DNA of 64,000 nucleotides from Cyclobacterium marinum DSM 745 (GCF_000222485.1 NC_015914.1:2924501-2988500), one strand, 5' to 3'. Shown: positions 16,620 to 27,002, counted from the stretch's first letter. Made by a program: numbers and translations. Notes: a model not told the origin generated them from the letters alone.

Positions 16620-18056
16620 TTATTTAAAGATAGGGAATTTAGCCCCTGTTTTATTCAATTCTTCCATCAACCTTTCTTCAAGCGCAATTGTCTTATCAGG
16701 AAAATCATGGCTAATGTCTAGCTCTTCACCGGGGTCCGTTTCTAGATTGAACAATTGGTTACTTCCGCTTTCATAATCATGAATTAGCTTCCAATTGCCT
16801 TGCTTGATTGCAGAACCCGGCTTCCATGCACTTCCGTGATATTGGGGGTAATGCCAGAACAGCAGCTCCCTTTCCGGTGCTTCTCCGCCCATTAAAAAAG
16901 ACGAAAGATCCTTTCCGTCTTTTTCCTCATATTCTGCCCCTGCAATACTAAGCAAAGTAGGGAAAATATCCATGCTTATGACAGGAAGTTCTGGGGCAGT
17001 CCCCGGATTTTTGATGCCAGGACCTTTTATTAGCATAGGAACCCTTATCCCTCCTTCATAGCACCAGCCCTTGCCGGCCCTCAAAGGGCCATTTGAAGTA
17101 GGAGCTCCTTCGCCGTATAAGGTAGATAAGCCTCCATTGTCACTAGTCAGTATTACCCAAGTGTTGTCATCCAAACCTTGTGCCTTAAGTTCCTGAAGTA
17201 TTCTCCCCACATTTTCGTCCATAGCTGCTACCATAGATGCATAGGAGGCGTTGTCTTGAATTAACTTGGTTTGACCCTCTCCTTCGGGTTTGTATTTGGC
17301 CTGTTCTTCAGACACAATCATGTTCTCCTTTTTATCTAGGAAATAATCGTACCGTTTCGGGGCAGGTTGGATAGGTGTATGCACACTATAAAAAGAAAGA
17401 TACAATAAAAACGGTTCTTTGTTATTTTCTTTAATCAATTGTAAACTTTCATTGGTTAACCTATCGGTAAGGTATTCTCCTTCCGGCCCATCAGCAAGTT
17501 TGGGGTTACCATAGGGAGAGTAATAACCATTACTTATTCCTTTTTTTAACTGAGGTGCGCCTACACGCCACCCTCCAATGTTCACATCAAAACCTTGATT
17601 TTCGGGCCAATACTTTTCCTCTTCTCCTAGGTGCCACTTACCAATAAAAAAGGTTTGATATCCATTATCCTTAAATTTCTCGGCAAGGGTTGTTTCTTCT
17701 AAGGCGAGTTCATTATTTATCGAAGGTGTAATGATAGGCCGCCTCTCTTCAAATTTATCATACCCCGGTATCCAGTCAGTAATGCCTAATCTATTTGGGT
17801 GCTGGCCGGTCATTAAAGCCGCACGGGTTGGGCTACATACCGGATGAGCCGCATAGGCTTGGGTAAAACGCAAGCCTTCACTTGCCATTTGATCCAAGTT
17901 GGGGGTTTCGTAAAAACTCTCGGGGTAATTGGCTCTTACATCTGCCCAGCCCAAATCATCTACGAGAATAATGACAAAATTAGGTTTTTGATTTACCTCT
18001 CCTTGGCAAGCGGTAAAGAGGGAAATAATAATAAGAAAATAGAATATATTTTTCAT
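16620..18056 (-). CDS. Lipoprotein sulfatase (arylsulfatase A family, type I)
   Basis: This is a formylglycine-dependent sulfatase. I start it at the ATG at 18056, giving MKNIFYFLIIISLFTACQG, a lipoprotein signal with C17; an upstream start at 18080 would place eight odd residues before the signal. The maturation motif is CSPTRAALMTG (C74), with metal ligands in ILVDDLG near 33-34 and later TSDNGG. At 478 aa it is of normal length for S1-family enzymes. Substrates are probably sulfated sugars from marine polysaccharides. No SusC/SusD pair or anaerobic sulfatase-maturating enzyme is nearby, so this is not a full polysaccharide utilisation locus. Confidence 0.93.
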   Translation of the reverse strand: MKNIFYFLIIISLFTACQGEVNQKPNFVIILVDDLGWADVRANYPESFYETPNLDQMASEGLRFTQAYAAHPVCSPTRAALMTGQHPNRLGITDWIPGYDKFEERRPIITPSINNELALEETTLAEKFKDNGYQTFFIGKWHLGEEEKYWPENQGFDVNIGGWRVGAPQLKKGISNGYYSPYGNPKLADGPEGEYLTDRLTNESLQLIKENNKEPFLLYLSFYSVHTPIQPAPKRYDYFLDKKENMIVSEEQAKYKPEGEGQTKLIQDNASYASMVAAMDENVGRILQELKAQGLDDNTWVILTSDNGGLSTLYGEGAPTSNGPLRAGKGWCYEGGIRVPMLIKGPGIKNPGTAPELPVISMDIFPTLLSIAGAEYEEKDGKDLSSFLMGGEAPERELLFWHYPQYHGSAWKPGSAIKQGNWKLIHDYESGSNQLFNLETDPGEELDISHDFPDKTIALEERLMEELNKTGAKFPIFK

Positions 18057-18218
18057 GCAAGTAAAAGCTGTTTGGTTCACAAAGGTAGGTAATACAATGA
18101 AATTTTAATGGAGGGAGGTTGAATATAGATGCGGTTGCAGCATTTATAGGAGTATTAACTGCCAAAAGGTCTGCTTTTTAAGTGTTCTATGTTCGAAATC
18201 GGACATAATTTCAGGGTA

Positions 18219-18249
18219 TTTGCTTAATTCTTGTTTGGTTTCATATTTG
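18219..18249 (+). promoter_or_regulatory. clpB: Putative promoter of clpB
   Basis: TTTG (18219-18222), a 19-nt spacer and CATATTTG (18242-18249) match the Bacteroidota -33/-7 pattern with one mismatch in the -7 box. The start codon is 46 bp downstream. The same TTTG-N19-CATATTTG arrangement occurs at 63710-63740. Confidence 0.55.
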
Positions 18250-18295
18250 TACAAAGTAAGAAAAGCGATTAATAATTAAATAAACCGGAGCAAAA

Positions 18296-20911
18296 ATGGA
18301 TTTCAAGCAATTTACAATTAAATCACAAGAGGTGATTCAGAAAGCCTTGGAGCTATGTACCGCTGAGCAACAGCAGCTAATAGAGCCTGCTCACTTGCTG
18401 AAAGGAATTGTCCAAGTAGATGCCAATGTTACGGATTTTATATTTCAGAAATTAGGGATCAATTCAGGGTTGATCTTACAGAAGTTAGATGAAATCATTA
18501 ACCAATATCCAAAGGTAAGTGGCCAGCAACCCTATTTATCCAACGCAACCAATGAGGTGCTAACACAAGCTAAAAAGTACCTGAAGACTTTTGGGGATGA
18601 ATTTGTAGCAGTAGAGCATTTGTTATTAGGTGTTTTGGCCGGTTCCGAGAAAGTAGCCCAGCTATTAAAAGGACAAGGCTTGAATGAAAAGAAATTAATA
18701 GAAGTAATAAAGGAACTTAGAAAAGGAAATAAAGTGACAGATCAAAATGCAGAATCTAAATACAGGTCTTTAGAAAAATATTCTAAGAATTTAAATGACC
18801 TGGCCAAAAAAGGAAAAATTGATCCTGTCATCGGTAGGGATGAAGAAATCAGGAGGGTCTTACAAATTTTGGCAAGAAGGACCAAAAATAATCCTATTTT
18901 ATTGGGAGAACCGGGGGTAGGAAAAACTGCCATTGTAGAAGGTTTGGCCCAAAGAATTGTAAGTGGAGATGTTCCTGAAAACCTTAAAAGCAAAACCCTT
19001 ATTTCATTAGATATGGGGCTTTTGGTGGCAGGGGCTAAATACAAAGGAGAATTTGAAGAGCGTCTAAAAGCAGTCATTAAGGAAGTAACGGACTCTGACG
19101 GTGAAATTATCTTATTTATTGATGAGATCCATACCTTGATAGGGGCCGGAGGTGGAGGAGAAGGTGCAATGGATGCGGCTAATTTATTGAAACCGGCCCT
19201 GGCTAGAGGAGAGCTACATGCCATTGGTGCAACAACTTTGAAAGAATACCAGAAGTACATTGAAAAGGATAAAGCACTTGAGCGTCGTTTCCAGCAAGTG
19301 GTGGTAGATGAGCCGGATGCTGCAGATGCCATTTCCATTTTAAGAGGTATAAAGGACAAGTATGAATTGCACCATGGTGTAAGGATCAAAGATGATGCAG
19401 TTATTGCCGCAGTAGAGCTTTCACAACGCTATATATCGGATCGTTATTTGCCCGATAAGGCCATCGATTTAATGGATGAAGCAGCGGCCAAATTAAGGAT
19501 GGAAATTGACTCTCTTCCTCAAGAATTGGATGAGCTGAACAGACGTATAATGCAGCTGGAAATAGAAAGGGAGGCCATTAGGCGTGAAAAAAATAAGGAC
19601 AAGGAGAGTGTTCTAAGTAAAGAACTTGCAGACCTATCTGAAAAGAGGCAAGAACTGAAGGCGAAATGGGAAGGTGAAAAAGCCGTAATTCAGGGCATTC
19701 AAAGGGAAAAAGAGAACATTGACAAATTTAAAATAGAAGCTGAACAGGCGGAACGAAGTGGTGACTTTGGAAAGGTTGCTGAGATCCGCTATGGGAAAAT
19801 TGTGGATAGTGAGCAAAAGCTGGAATCTTTTAAAGAACAGCTGAAGGTGATGCAAGAAAATTCCACCTTGCTTAAAGAGGAGGTAGATAGTGAAGACATT
19901 GCGGCTGTGGTCAGTAAGTGGACAGGTATCCCTTTGTCCAAAATGATCCAAAGTGAAAGAGAGAAATTGCTTCATTTGGAAGAGGAATTAGGCAAGCGCG
20001 TGGCTGGTCAGAAGGAAGCTATTACTGCGCTTTCGGATGCAGTAAGAAGAAGCAGGGCAGGTTTGCAGGATCCGAAGCGACCTATAGGTTCATTTATATT
20101 CTTAGGTACTACAGGAGTTGGTAAAACAGAATTAGCCAAAGCACTGGCAGAATACCTGTTTAGCGATGAGAATGCAATGGTAAGGATCGACATGTCTGAA
20201 TATCAAGAAAGGCATGCAGTAAGCAGATTGGTTGGAGCACCTCCAGGGTATGTAGGCTATGATGAAGGTGGTCAACTAACAGAAGCAGTAAGAAGGAAGC
20301 CTTACTCCGTGGTATTGCTTGATGAAATTGAAAAGGCTCACCCGGATGTGTTCAATATTCTCCTTCAAGTTTTAGATGATGGTAGGCTTACCGACAATAA
20401 AGGAAGGATAGCCAATTTCAAGAACACAATTATTATCATGACCACAAATATTGGATCTCATTTAATTCAGGAACGGTTTGAGAGCCTCAACGAGAGCAAT
20501 AAGGAAGCAGTGCTGGAAAGTACAAAAGAAGAGGTTTTCAATTTATTGAAAAAATCTGTGCGTCCTGAGTTCTTGAATAGAATTGATGAAACCATCATGT
20601 TCGAGCCACTTAACAGAAAGATTCTTCGAAAAATTGTGGATATCCAATGGAGAGAAATCCAACAACGCTTAGCGGAATCGGGTATCGAAATAGATGCAAC
20701 CCAAGATGTGTTGGATTATTTAGGGGAAGTTGGGTTTGATCCTCAATTTGGTGCCAGACCATTAAAGAGAACCATGCAACGCTTGGTATTGAATGAGTTG
20801 TCCAAACAAATTTTGAGTGGATACATCAAAAATGATAGTGCTGTTTTGGTGGACTTGGATGCCGAAAAGCAAGTCTATTTCAAAAACGTGGACCATGTAG
20901 AGATAAGTTAA
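18296..20911 (+). CDS. clpB: ATP-dependent disaggregase ClpB
   Basis: This Hsp100 chaperone resolubilises protein aggregates together with DnaK. It has 871 aa. An N-terminal Clp repeat domain (1-145) is followed by AAA1 with Walker [10 protein letters not shown] and [12 protein letters not shown], the coiled-coil middle domain (about 405-525) that distinguishes ClpB from ClpA/ClpC, then AAA2 with GTTGVGKTE and [12 protein letters not shown] and the C-terminal FGARPLKR sensor-2 segment. It is complete and monocistronic, with a promoter upstream and an intrinsic terminator downstream. No CIRCE element (TTAGCACTC-N9-GAGTGCTAA) was found upstream. Confidence 0.98.
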   Translation: MDFKQFTIKSQEVIQKALELCTAEQQQLIEPAHLLKGIVQVDANVTDFIFQKLGINSGLILQKLDEIINQYPKVSGQQPYLSNATNEVLTQAKKYLKTFGDEFVAVEHLLLGVLAGSEKVAQLLKGQGLNEKKLIEVIKELRKGNKVTDQNAESKYRSLEKYSKNLNDLAKKGKIDPVIGRDEEIRRVLQILARRTKNNPILLGEPGVGKTAIVEGLAQRIVSGDVPENLKSKTLISLDMGLLVAGAKYKGEFEERLKAVIKEVTDSDGEIILFIDEIHTLIGAGGGGEGAMDAANLLKPALARGELHAIGATTLKEYQKYIEKDKALERRFQQVVVDEPDAADAISILRGIKDKYELHHGVRIKDDAVIAAVELSQRYISDRYLPDKAIDLMDEAAAKLRMEIDSLPQELDELNRRIMQLEIEREAIRREKNKDKESVLSKELADLSEKRQELKAKWEGEKAVIQGIQREKENIDKFKIEAEQAERSGDFGKVAEIRYGKIVDSEQKLESFKEQLKVMQENSTLLKEEVDSEDIAAVVSKWTGIPLSKMIQSEREKLLHLEEELGKRVAGQKEAITALSDAVRRSRAGLQDPKRPIGSFIFLGTTGVGKTELAKALAEYLFSDENAMVRIDMSEYQERHAVSRLVGAPPGYVGYDEGGQLTEAVRRKPYSVVLLDEIEKAHPDVFNILLQVLDDGRLTDNKGRIANFKNTIIIMTTNIGSHLIQERFESLNESNKEAVLESTKEEVFNLLKKSVRPEFLNRIDETIMFEPLNRKILRKIVDIQWREIQQRLAESGIEIDATQDVLDYLGEVGFDPQFGARPLKRTMQRLVLNELSKQILSGYIKNDSAVLVDLDAEKQVYFKNVDHVEIS

Positions 20912-21050
20912 ATCCGGATTAAGTAATAATATGCGCGATGCGTGTTGCAATCGCAAGAAAATCAGTCCGTTTGAAGCGATTTTAAAAAGTTATAGATTCC
21001 CTATTGCAGATTTCGGGTTAAAGTTCGGTTTATTGGGTTTATTAGTTGGA

Positions 21051-21084
21051 CAGCCAATCTGTTTTCAGGTTGGCTGTTTTTTTT
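21051..21084 (+). terminator. Intrinsic terminator after clpB
   Basis: The arms CAGCCAA (21051-21057) and TTGGCTG (21070-21076) form a stem with a 12-nt loop, followed by eight T residues (21077-21084), about 140 bp after the clpB stop. It works only for plus-strand transcription, since there is no T run on the other side. Confidence 0.85.
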
Positions 21085-21145
21085 ACTTGTGCCCCAAACC
21101 TGTGCTTATGCGGCTTATTTCATGATCTTGTGTAACAAATTTATT

Positions 21146-22588
21146 CTATTTTTTCCAGTTTTGACTTTCCTCGCTTACGTCAACATCCCATGATTGGGCA
21201 GGGTTAGCTTGATAGATAGGGTCATTGTCCTTAAGAGGAAATGATTGTAAAACCTCGTACAGTTGCTGGAAGTTGTTTTTTCTCTCCTCAGAATTTAAGC
21301 TATCTAAAAGATTGACCTTTTCTTCCGGATCCAGCTGCAAATCGAAAAATGATTCGGCTTCCCTTTCTGAATTGATATAGAGCTTGTATTTTTTGTTTCG
21401 TAATACTCTGTCTCGGAAAATATATTGGTTCTCAACCCCATTTTGGGTTAGTGCGGCATGATTTCCTCCGCCCATTCCCAAGATCCATGCTCGGTTTGAG
21501 GCATTATCTCCCTCTAACAAAACACCTTTAAAAGACTGCCCATCAATGGTAAAGGCTTGATTGTTTTTTTTGAAGTCAACTCCAGCTAAATCAAGAAAAG
21601 TAGGGTAAAAATCAGTAAAGTCAATGAGCGCATCAGATACTTGCCGAGGCTTAATTTTACTTGGCCAACTGGCAATAAAAGGTGCGTTGATGCCGGATTC
21701 AATTGTCTTTGCTTTTCCTCCTTTTACCATCCGGCCGTTTATTTTTCCCGTAATTGCTCCGGACGTACCATTGTCTGTAGTCCAAATTACTAGGGTGTTT
21801 TCCCTGATTCCGGCATTTTCCAGTGCCTGAATAATCTCTCCTGTAATTTTGTCTGTGTAATTCACCATGGCTTTATGCTTTCCTAAATTGTCAGTAGCCG
21901 TTTCCAAAGGTGTATTGACAAATGGGGTGTGGGTAAGGACCATAGGATAATAGATAAACATTGGTTTGTCTTTATTATTATCGATAAAATCTATAATGAA
22001 ATTTTTAAATACATCCGGCCCAAATTCACCTTTATAGGTTTTACTCCCATTTTTGGTGAATAGATAGGGGTCTTGATACCTATTGATACTGGCTTCAATT
22101 CCCGTTTCATAGCCCGTCCACATACAATATTCGTCAAAACCATTTTTGGTCAATGCATCAGGTTCAATCCTGAAATCATCGATTTGCCACTTGCCGGCTA
22201 TACAAGTGGTGTAACCGGCTTTTTTCATTTCCATGCCTATACTTGGGTTCATATTCTCATCGAAATGCGCCCCACCTCCCCAACGTGGGACATCCCAATG
22301 ATTTACCCACCCATGCCTGAAAGGGTATTGACCCGTAAGTAAGGTTACCCTAGTTGGAGTACATTGAGGCATGGAGTATACATTGTTGAAGGTCATGCCA
22401 CTAGTTGCTAGAGCATCAATATTGGGTGTGGAAATTTCTTCTGCTCCGTAATGACTGATCCACTCTTTACCCAAATCGTCCACCATGATCAAAATAATAT
22501 TGGGACGGGAGGAGCCAATAGTGGATGAAGGGGTGTTGTTACAGCCTACTAAGGAAAATAGGAGACCAAATAAGAGTAGGTTTTTCAT
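21146..22588 (-). CDS. Lipoprotein sulfatase (type I, second copy)
   Basis: This 480-aa formylglycine sulfatase has a lipoprotein signal ending LVGC (C16). The maturation motif is CTPTRVTLLTG with C76, and metal-binding aspartates lie in IMVDDLG near 37-38 and TTDNGT later. Sequence around the motif differs clearly from the sulfatase at 16620-18056, so the two are probably different subfamilies with different substrates. They flank clpB but both point to the minus strand and are separately expressed. The substrate is not identifiable from sequence alone. Confidence 0.93.
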   Translation of the reverse strand: MKNLLLFGLLFSLVGCNNTPSSTIGSSRPNIILIMVDDLGKEWISHYGAEEISTPNIDALATSGMTFNNVYSMPQCTPTRVTLLTGQYPFRHGWVNHWDVPRWGGGAHFDENMNPSIGMEMKKAGYTTCIAGKWQIDDFRIEPDALTKNGFDEYCMWTGYETGIEASINRYQDPYLFTKNGSKTYKGEFGPDVFKNFIIDFIDNNKDKPMFIYYPMVLTHTPFVNTPLETATDNLGKHKAMVNYTDKITGEIIQALENAGIRENTLVIWTTDNGTSGAITGKINGRMVKGGKAKTIESGINAPFIASWPSKIKPRQVSDALIDFTDFYPTFLDLAGVDFKKNNQAFTIDGQSFKGVLLEGDNASNRAWILGMGGGNHAALTQNGVENQYIFRDRVLRNKKYKLYINSEREAESFFDLQLDPEEKVNLLDSLNSEERKNNFQQLYEVLQSFPLKDNDPIYQANPAQSWDVDVSEESQNWKK

Positions 22589-22643
22589 AGGGATATGTTT
22601 GTGGCACTTTTGGCTTGTTTTGGACTATGCTGGGGTATAAATC

Positions 22644-23126
22644 TTAATTAGCTTTGCTTCCTTGGCCGGCGATAAAATTATTTAGTTTTTTATTGGTGGA
22701 TTTTTGAATTTTCTTTTTCATCAATGGAGTCCATCCAATCAAGTAACCTAAAGTACCCATGGCCTGTTTGCTCCATTTCCACAGGTTAAAAGTATCAATA
22801 TGCTCGATGATTTTACCATCTTCGAATTTAAATTCACCACTAACATTATTAATTACCTTTCGGTTATTTTTACCAAAATGATATTCGGCAACCCAGTTTA
22901 CCTTTCCTTTTTTATCTGAAACTCGTGCAATCTTATAACTGACTTTAAGCTCACCCTTTTTTGAGGTAAGTAACATTTCCCACATCTTACACGCTCGGGC
23001 TCCCTTTAAAGTACCGAAGACAGGGTCTTTGAAAACAACATCAGTATGGTAACATTCTCCCATTGCTTGACTGTCCCCTTTTATAAAAGAGGTGTAAAAT
23101 TTATTAAGTAGTGCTTTATTGTCCAT
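22644..23126 (-). CDS. NTF2-like / SnoaL-like family protein
   Basis: This 160-aa protein has the cone-shaped NTF2-like pattern: LLNKFYTSFIKGDSQAMGECYHTDVVFKDPVFGTLKG at the start and HIDTFNLWKWSKQAMG near the end. These proteins range from enzymes (isomerases, polyketide cyclases) to ligand carriers. No catalytic assignment can be made. No signal peptide is seen. It lies 55 bp upstream of the sulfatase gene on the same strand, so the two could be one transcript. Confidence 0.8.
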   Translation of the reverse strand: MDNKALLNKFYTSFIKGDSQAMGECYHTDVVFKDPVFGTLKGARACKMWEMLLTSKKGELKVSYKIARVSDKKGKVNWVAEYHFGKNNRKVINNVSGEFKFEDGKIIEHIDTFNLWKWSKQAMGTLGYLIGWTPLMKKKIQKSTNKKLNNFIAGQGSKAN

Positions 23127-23290
23127 GCTAGTTAGTTGCCTATTGATTGTTGTACTTACCTATTTTTTCAAATATTTAGTGAAGGGGATGGCTTTGCTTC
23201 TGTGTCGAATTTATCAATTTGTTTTTTCATCTCTTTGTCAAATAACAACTATCTTTCAAGAAATATAAAAAAAGGCCCGGCAGGTTAATA

Positions 23291-25885
23291 TTAAACTGGA
23301 TCCCCTTTTAAATTAGTAGCATTGTACCTTCTTCTTTTGGTCCATTTTTCCAGTTCGACAAACAAAAAAACTAGGCTTGAAAGGGTCAGGCAAATGACTA
23401 GTTCCGAGAAAGTTAGTGCTTGGGTGTTGAAGATATTTTGAAAAAATGGCAAATAGACCACAATCAACTGTAGCCCAATTGTAATCAGGACTGCAATAAT
23501 TAAATGCCTATTACCAAAAATGCCCATGGTGAAAAGAGACTTAATATCACTACGGATTGCCAAGGCATGCCCCATTTGTGAAATGCTTAGGACAGTAAAA
23601 ACCATGGTTGCCCATTTTGGGTTTTCAGTATGAATGGCCCAGGCCTGAGTACCAAGACAGACTGCTCCCATAAGTAGCCCTACCCATAGTACATGAATTA
23701 CAATTCCTCCTGAAAAGATGCTTTCATCTGTTTTTCTGGGAGGTCTTTTTAGGATGTCTTCCTCCGCAGGCTCTGAAGCAAATGCCAATGCCGGAAGTCC
23801 ATCGGAAATTAAATTAATCCAAAGAATCTGAATAGGAATGAGAGGAATGGGTAGACCTAAAAGAGGGGCTAAAAATATTGTCCAAATTTCTCCACTATTC
23901 CCGGTAAGTATGTATTTTATAAACTTTCGAATGTTATCAAAAATGCGACGACCTTCACGGACAGCGTGGACAATGGTGGCAAAATTATCATCTAATAGAA
24001 TCATATCTGCTGCCTCTTTTGAGACATCTGTGCCTGTAATCCCCATGGCAATCCCTATGTCAGCACGTTTTAGTGCGGGAGCATCATTAACCCCATCCCC
24101 AGTAACGGCTACAAAATGACCTCTGCCTTGCAGGCTTTTTACAATTTTTAGTTTTTGCTCAGGGGATACTCGGGCAAAAACCTTGATAGATTCAAGATTG
24201 GCCTCAAATTCTTGCTCAGAAAGTGCTGAAAGTGCTGTGCCGGTGATGATTTTGTCTGATGGATCTTGTAAAATCCCTGTAGCTGTAGCTATGGCTTTTG
24301 CAGTGACAGGATGATCCCCTGTGAGCATTACAAGCCTTATCCCTGCGGTATGGCAATTGGCAATGGCTTCAATGGCTTCTGCTCTTGGAGGGTCAATCAT
24401 GGCCACCAAACCTATAAATTGCAAATGGCTTTCAAATTTATCTACTGATTTCTCCTCGGGTAATTCCTCCATTACCTTAACAGCATAAGCCAATACCCGT
24501 TTGCCTTGCTCAGCAAATTCCTTGGTAATGGTATTGATTTTATCAATATTTTCAGCTTCACTTATCTCTAAAATTTTCTCGACAGCTCCTTTCGTTACCA
24601 CGATCCACTTCCCATTCATAGGGTAGACGGTGGTCATTTTTTTCCTTTCAGAATCAAATGGAAATTCATAAGCGCGTTTAAATTCGTTCTGCCATGATGC
24701 CTTATACTCCTGATTGTTTCTGGTGAAGGCCACCAAGGCTATTTCTGTAGGATCTCCCTTAAGTTTTTTTTGAGCTGTGGTAACCACATCGTGATTAAGT
24801 TCCATTCCCAGAAGCATAATTTGCATTGGATCTAGGTTTTCTATTTTATTGACTTCCGGGGAGATCCAGCAATCAGACACAGTCATTTTATTTTGTGTAA
24901 TGGTTCCGGTTTTGTCCGTACAGATGTAACTAACAGAACCCAAGGTTTCTGCCGCAGGTAACTTTCTAATCAACGCATTTTTGCGAACCATGCGCTTGGC
25001 TCCCAAAGCCAAAGCAATGGTGATAACGGCTGGTAAAGCTTCAGGGATGGCGGCAACAGCTACAGAAATGGCAGTAAGTAACATTTGTACAGGTTCTTCC
25101 CCACGTAACCACCCGGCAATAAAAAGGGCAATGCATATGCCGATAACAGCGAAGGATAACTTTTTGGCAAAATCGGCCAAACGCTTTTGCAGTGGAGTCT
25201 TAACCTTGTCTTCTTGCAAGAGTTGAGCAATTCGCCCTATTTCAGTATTCATGCCCGTGGCCACCACAACTCCTTCCCCTCTACCATTGGTGATTATGGT
25301 ACTTTTATAGGCCATATTTACCCTATCTCCCAAAGAAGTGTTTTCAGTAGATAGTGTGTCAGAAGATTTGTTTTTCGGATGAGATTCCCCTGTGAGGGAG
25401 GCCTCTTCAATTTTCAGTGTATGTGTTGTTGTCAGCCTTAGGTCTGCCGGAACAAGCATACCCGCTTCAAGTATTACGATGTCTCCGGGAATTATTTCAG
25501 TTGCGGCTACTTGAATAATGTGTCCTGCTCGTCGTATAGTGGCATGTAAGGAAGACATCTTGTTCAAGGCTTCCATGGCTTTTTCTGCTCGATATTCTTG
25601 CACAAAGCCAATTAGGGCATTCAGTAAAACGATAATTAATATTACAACGGTATCCTTAATGTCTCCCACGAAATAGGAGATAGCTGCAGCTAAAAATAAA
25701 ATGAAGATCATTATATCTTTAAACTGATGAAGTATCAGGCTAATAATCGAAACCTTCTTTTTTTGAGTCAGCTCGTTTTTTCCGTATTTTAATTGCCTCT
25801 TTTTTACCTCTGCTGAATCCAAGCCATTTTCGCCGGTATTCAGTTTTTGGTAAATGTCTGAAGTGGTTAAATTGTGGTAATTCAT
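23291..25885 (-). CDS. Cation-translocating P-type ATPase (Ca2+-type, P2 group)
   Basis: This ion pump has 864 aa. In order it shows the N-terminal cation ATPase domain, the actuator motif TGES (165-168), PEALP in helix M4 (281-285), phosphorylated D324 in CTDKTGT, MTGDHPVTA, the hinge TGDGVNDAPALK, and NLISDGLPALAFASEP in M6. This layout is that of SERCA/PacL-like type II pumps; the Asn and Asp in NLISD of M6 fit Ca2+ rather than H+ specificity, though this is family reasoning. It is complete. The long upstream region holds two unusual palindromes that could be regulatory. Confidence 0.93.
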   Translation of the reverse strand: MNYHNLTTSDIYQKLNTGENGLDSAEVKKRQLKYGKNELTQKKKVSIISLILHQFKDIMIFILFLAAAISYFVGDIKDTVVILIIVLLNALIGFVQEYRAEKAMEALNKMSSLHATIRRAGHIIQVAATEIIPGDIVILEAGMLVPADLRLTTTHTLKIEEASLTGESHPKNKSSDTLSTENTSLGDRVNMAYKSTIITNGRGEGVVVATGMNTEIGRIAQLLQEDKVKTPLQKRLADFAKKLSFAVIGICIALFIAGWLRGEEPVQMLLTAISVAVAAIPEALPAVITIALALGAKRMVRKNALIRKLPAAETLGSVSYICTDKTGTITQNKMTVSDCWISPEVNKIENLDPMQIMLLGMELNHDVVTTAQKKLKGDPTEIALVAFTRNNQEYKASWQNEFKRAYEFPFDSERKKMTTVYPMNGKWIVVTKGAVEKILEISEAENIDKINTITKEFAEQGKRVLAYAVKVMEELPEEKSVDKFESHLQFIGLVAMIDPPRAEAIEAIANCHTAGIRLVMLTGDHPVTAKAIATATGILQDPSDKIITGTALSALSEQEFEANLESIKVFARVSPEQKLKIVKSLQGRGHFVAVTGDGVNDAPALKRADIGIAMGITGTDVSKEAADMILLDDNFATIVHAVREGRRIFDNIRKFIKYILTGNSGEIWTIFLAPLLGLPIPLIPIQILWINLISDGLPALAFASEPAEEDILKRPPRKTDESIFSGGIVIHVLWVGLLMGAVCLGTQAWAIHTENPKWATMVFTVLSISQMGHALAIRSDIKSLFTMGIFGNRHLIIAVLITIGLQLIVVYLPFFQNIFNTQALTFSELVICLTLSSLVFLFVELEKWTKRRRYNATNLKGDPV

Positions 25886-26067
25886 CTTCGTTTTTTCTTT
25901 AAGACCTTAGGGAATAATATCTGTATAGGCAGGATTTATTTACATAAAAATGAATTTAGAGCTGGCAATCAACCAAATCTAAAAGGGCCATTAACAAATT
26001 TTTTATGCTAATCGCCCTTATTTTGGGATGCTACTCCCATTGGCTTTCAATATAATTTAAAAAAATA

Positions 26068-26081
26068 ACCGTTGCAACGGT
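26068..26081. promoter_or_regulatory. Perfect 14-bp palindrome, possible operator
   Basis: ACCGTTGCAACGGT is self-complementary over all 14 bases. It is 183 bp upstream of the P-type ATPase start and about 87 bp upstream of the possible -7 box. Function as a regulator site is inference. Confidence 0.4.
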
Positions 26082-26163
26082 ATGATAGGCTGAATAACAA
26101 AGGGAAGGCTGCCTATAGATTTTAATTGTAAATCAAGGGGGAAAAGGTATTTTATATCAATTT

Positions 26164-26195
26164 CTGAACTGATTTTACTCATAAAATCAGTTCAG
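26164..26195. repeat. Perfect 14-bp inverted repeat with 4-nt loop
   Basis: The arms CTGAACTGATTTTA (26164-26177) and TAAAATCAGTTCAG (26182-26195) pair perfectly around CTCA. It lies 78 bp past the stop of the CBM9-like gene, but no T run follows on either strand. It may be a 3' mRNA hairpin or a protein-binding site rather than a classical terminator. Confidence 0.6.
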
Positions 26196-26272
26196 ATGGA
26201 AAGTTTGTACCGATCCTGCATTTGAGAGTTATAGGTCTTTTTCGAACATTTTGGTGGAGGATTATTGCCGGT

Positions 26273-26953
26273 TTATTTGGCAAAGTAAGCTTTGCCAAAA
26301 GCAGAGGGGATATGAAAGTCTGGGCTTGATTTTTGGGGTTTTACCCAAGAATACCAGCTGACCTCTTTGCTTTTGCTATTTTTAAAATCTGCTCGAAAAA
26401 CACCTAAGTAAAAAGAATTTCCAATTCCTAAATTTTCTAACTCAAGTAAAGCTATTTTTCCTTCCACTACATAACCTGATTCTGTTGTTTTGGTAGATAC
26501 TTCAATGCTACTGAAATCCCATTGTTCATTGAATTTACGATAATTCTCCGCCGAATAATCCAAGATGTTACCATTGGGATCCATCTCCACGCAGTAATAA
26601 TTGTTAAGGCTCCTGTCACTTGCAAAAAACAATTCTACCCGATCACCACCGGCAACAGACAATTCCTTCTCGAAGGGTTGGGTGATCAATGTATTGTCCT
26701 CTACTTGAAAAATAAAGTTAAAATAGTTCTCAGAAATAAAGGCCTTAAACTTAGTCTGATCGGGATTGTCATTTTCCCATGGGGCAATCAGACCATTTAA
26801 GGTTACAGCTTTAGCCCATTCGTCTCTTCCTAAATCGGCGTCTATATTGATCTCTGGTTCACTAAAGGGAAAGGATAGGCTTGTGTGCGCAGATTGTGCA
26901 CAGGAGGTTAAAATCAATGCCACTGAAATGGAAACTATAAACCGGTAGAACAT
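26273..26953 (-). CDS. Lipoprotein with CBM9-like carbohydrate-binding domain
   Basis: This 226-aa protein starts with a lipoprotein signal ending LTSC (C18). The body reads like the family-9-like carbohydrate-binding domain: DLGRDEWAKAVTLNGL, WENDNPDQTKFKAFISENYFNFIFQVED, then GDRVELFFASDRSLNNYYCVEMDPNGNILDY, and a final SWVKPQKSSPDFHIPSAFG. Such proteins are usually exported and bind sugars or glycoproteins on the cell surface, and enzymatic activity is not expected. It is the third gene of tdh-nlpE-CBM9 and lies about 50 bp from nlpE. Confidence 0.82.
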   Translation of the reverse strand: MFYRFIVSISVALILTSCAQSAHTSLSFPFSEPEINIDADLGRDEWAKAVTLNGLIAPWENDNPDQTKFKAFISENYFNFIFQVEDNTLITQPFEKELSVAGGDRVELFFASDRSLNNYYCVEMDPNGNILDYSAENYRKFNEQWDFSSIEVSTKTTESGYVVEGKIALLELENLGIGNSFYLGVFRADFKNSKSKEVSWYSWVKPQKSSPDFHIPSAFGKAYFAK

Positions 26954-27002
26954 AATGGAAAAATTTTATTAAAGGGTAAAACGTTTTTTTATAAATCAGA
27001 TC

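Larger units (their letters stand above)
25886..26272. other. Intergenic region upstream of the P-type ATPase
   Basis: This 387-bp region without ORFs separates the ATPase from the next minus-strand gene. It contains a possible minus-strand -7 box (25974-25981, TAGATTTG), a 14-bp perfect palindrome (26068-26081) and a 14-bp-stem hairpin (26164-26195). No RNA family was recognised. Confidence 0.55.

Noticed and set aside
20931..21125. 64-codon ORF after clpB
   Set aside because: It spans the clpB terminator and has no ribosome site or recognisable composition.
16620..22588. A polysaccharide utilisation locus based on the two sulfatases
   Set aside because: No SusC/SusD pair, glycoside hydrolase or hybrid sensor is present between or next to them; clpB separates them.
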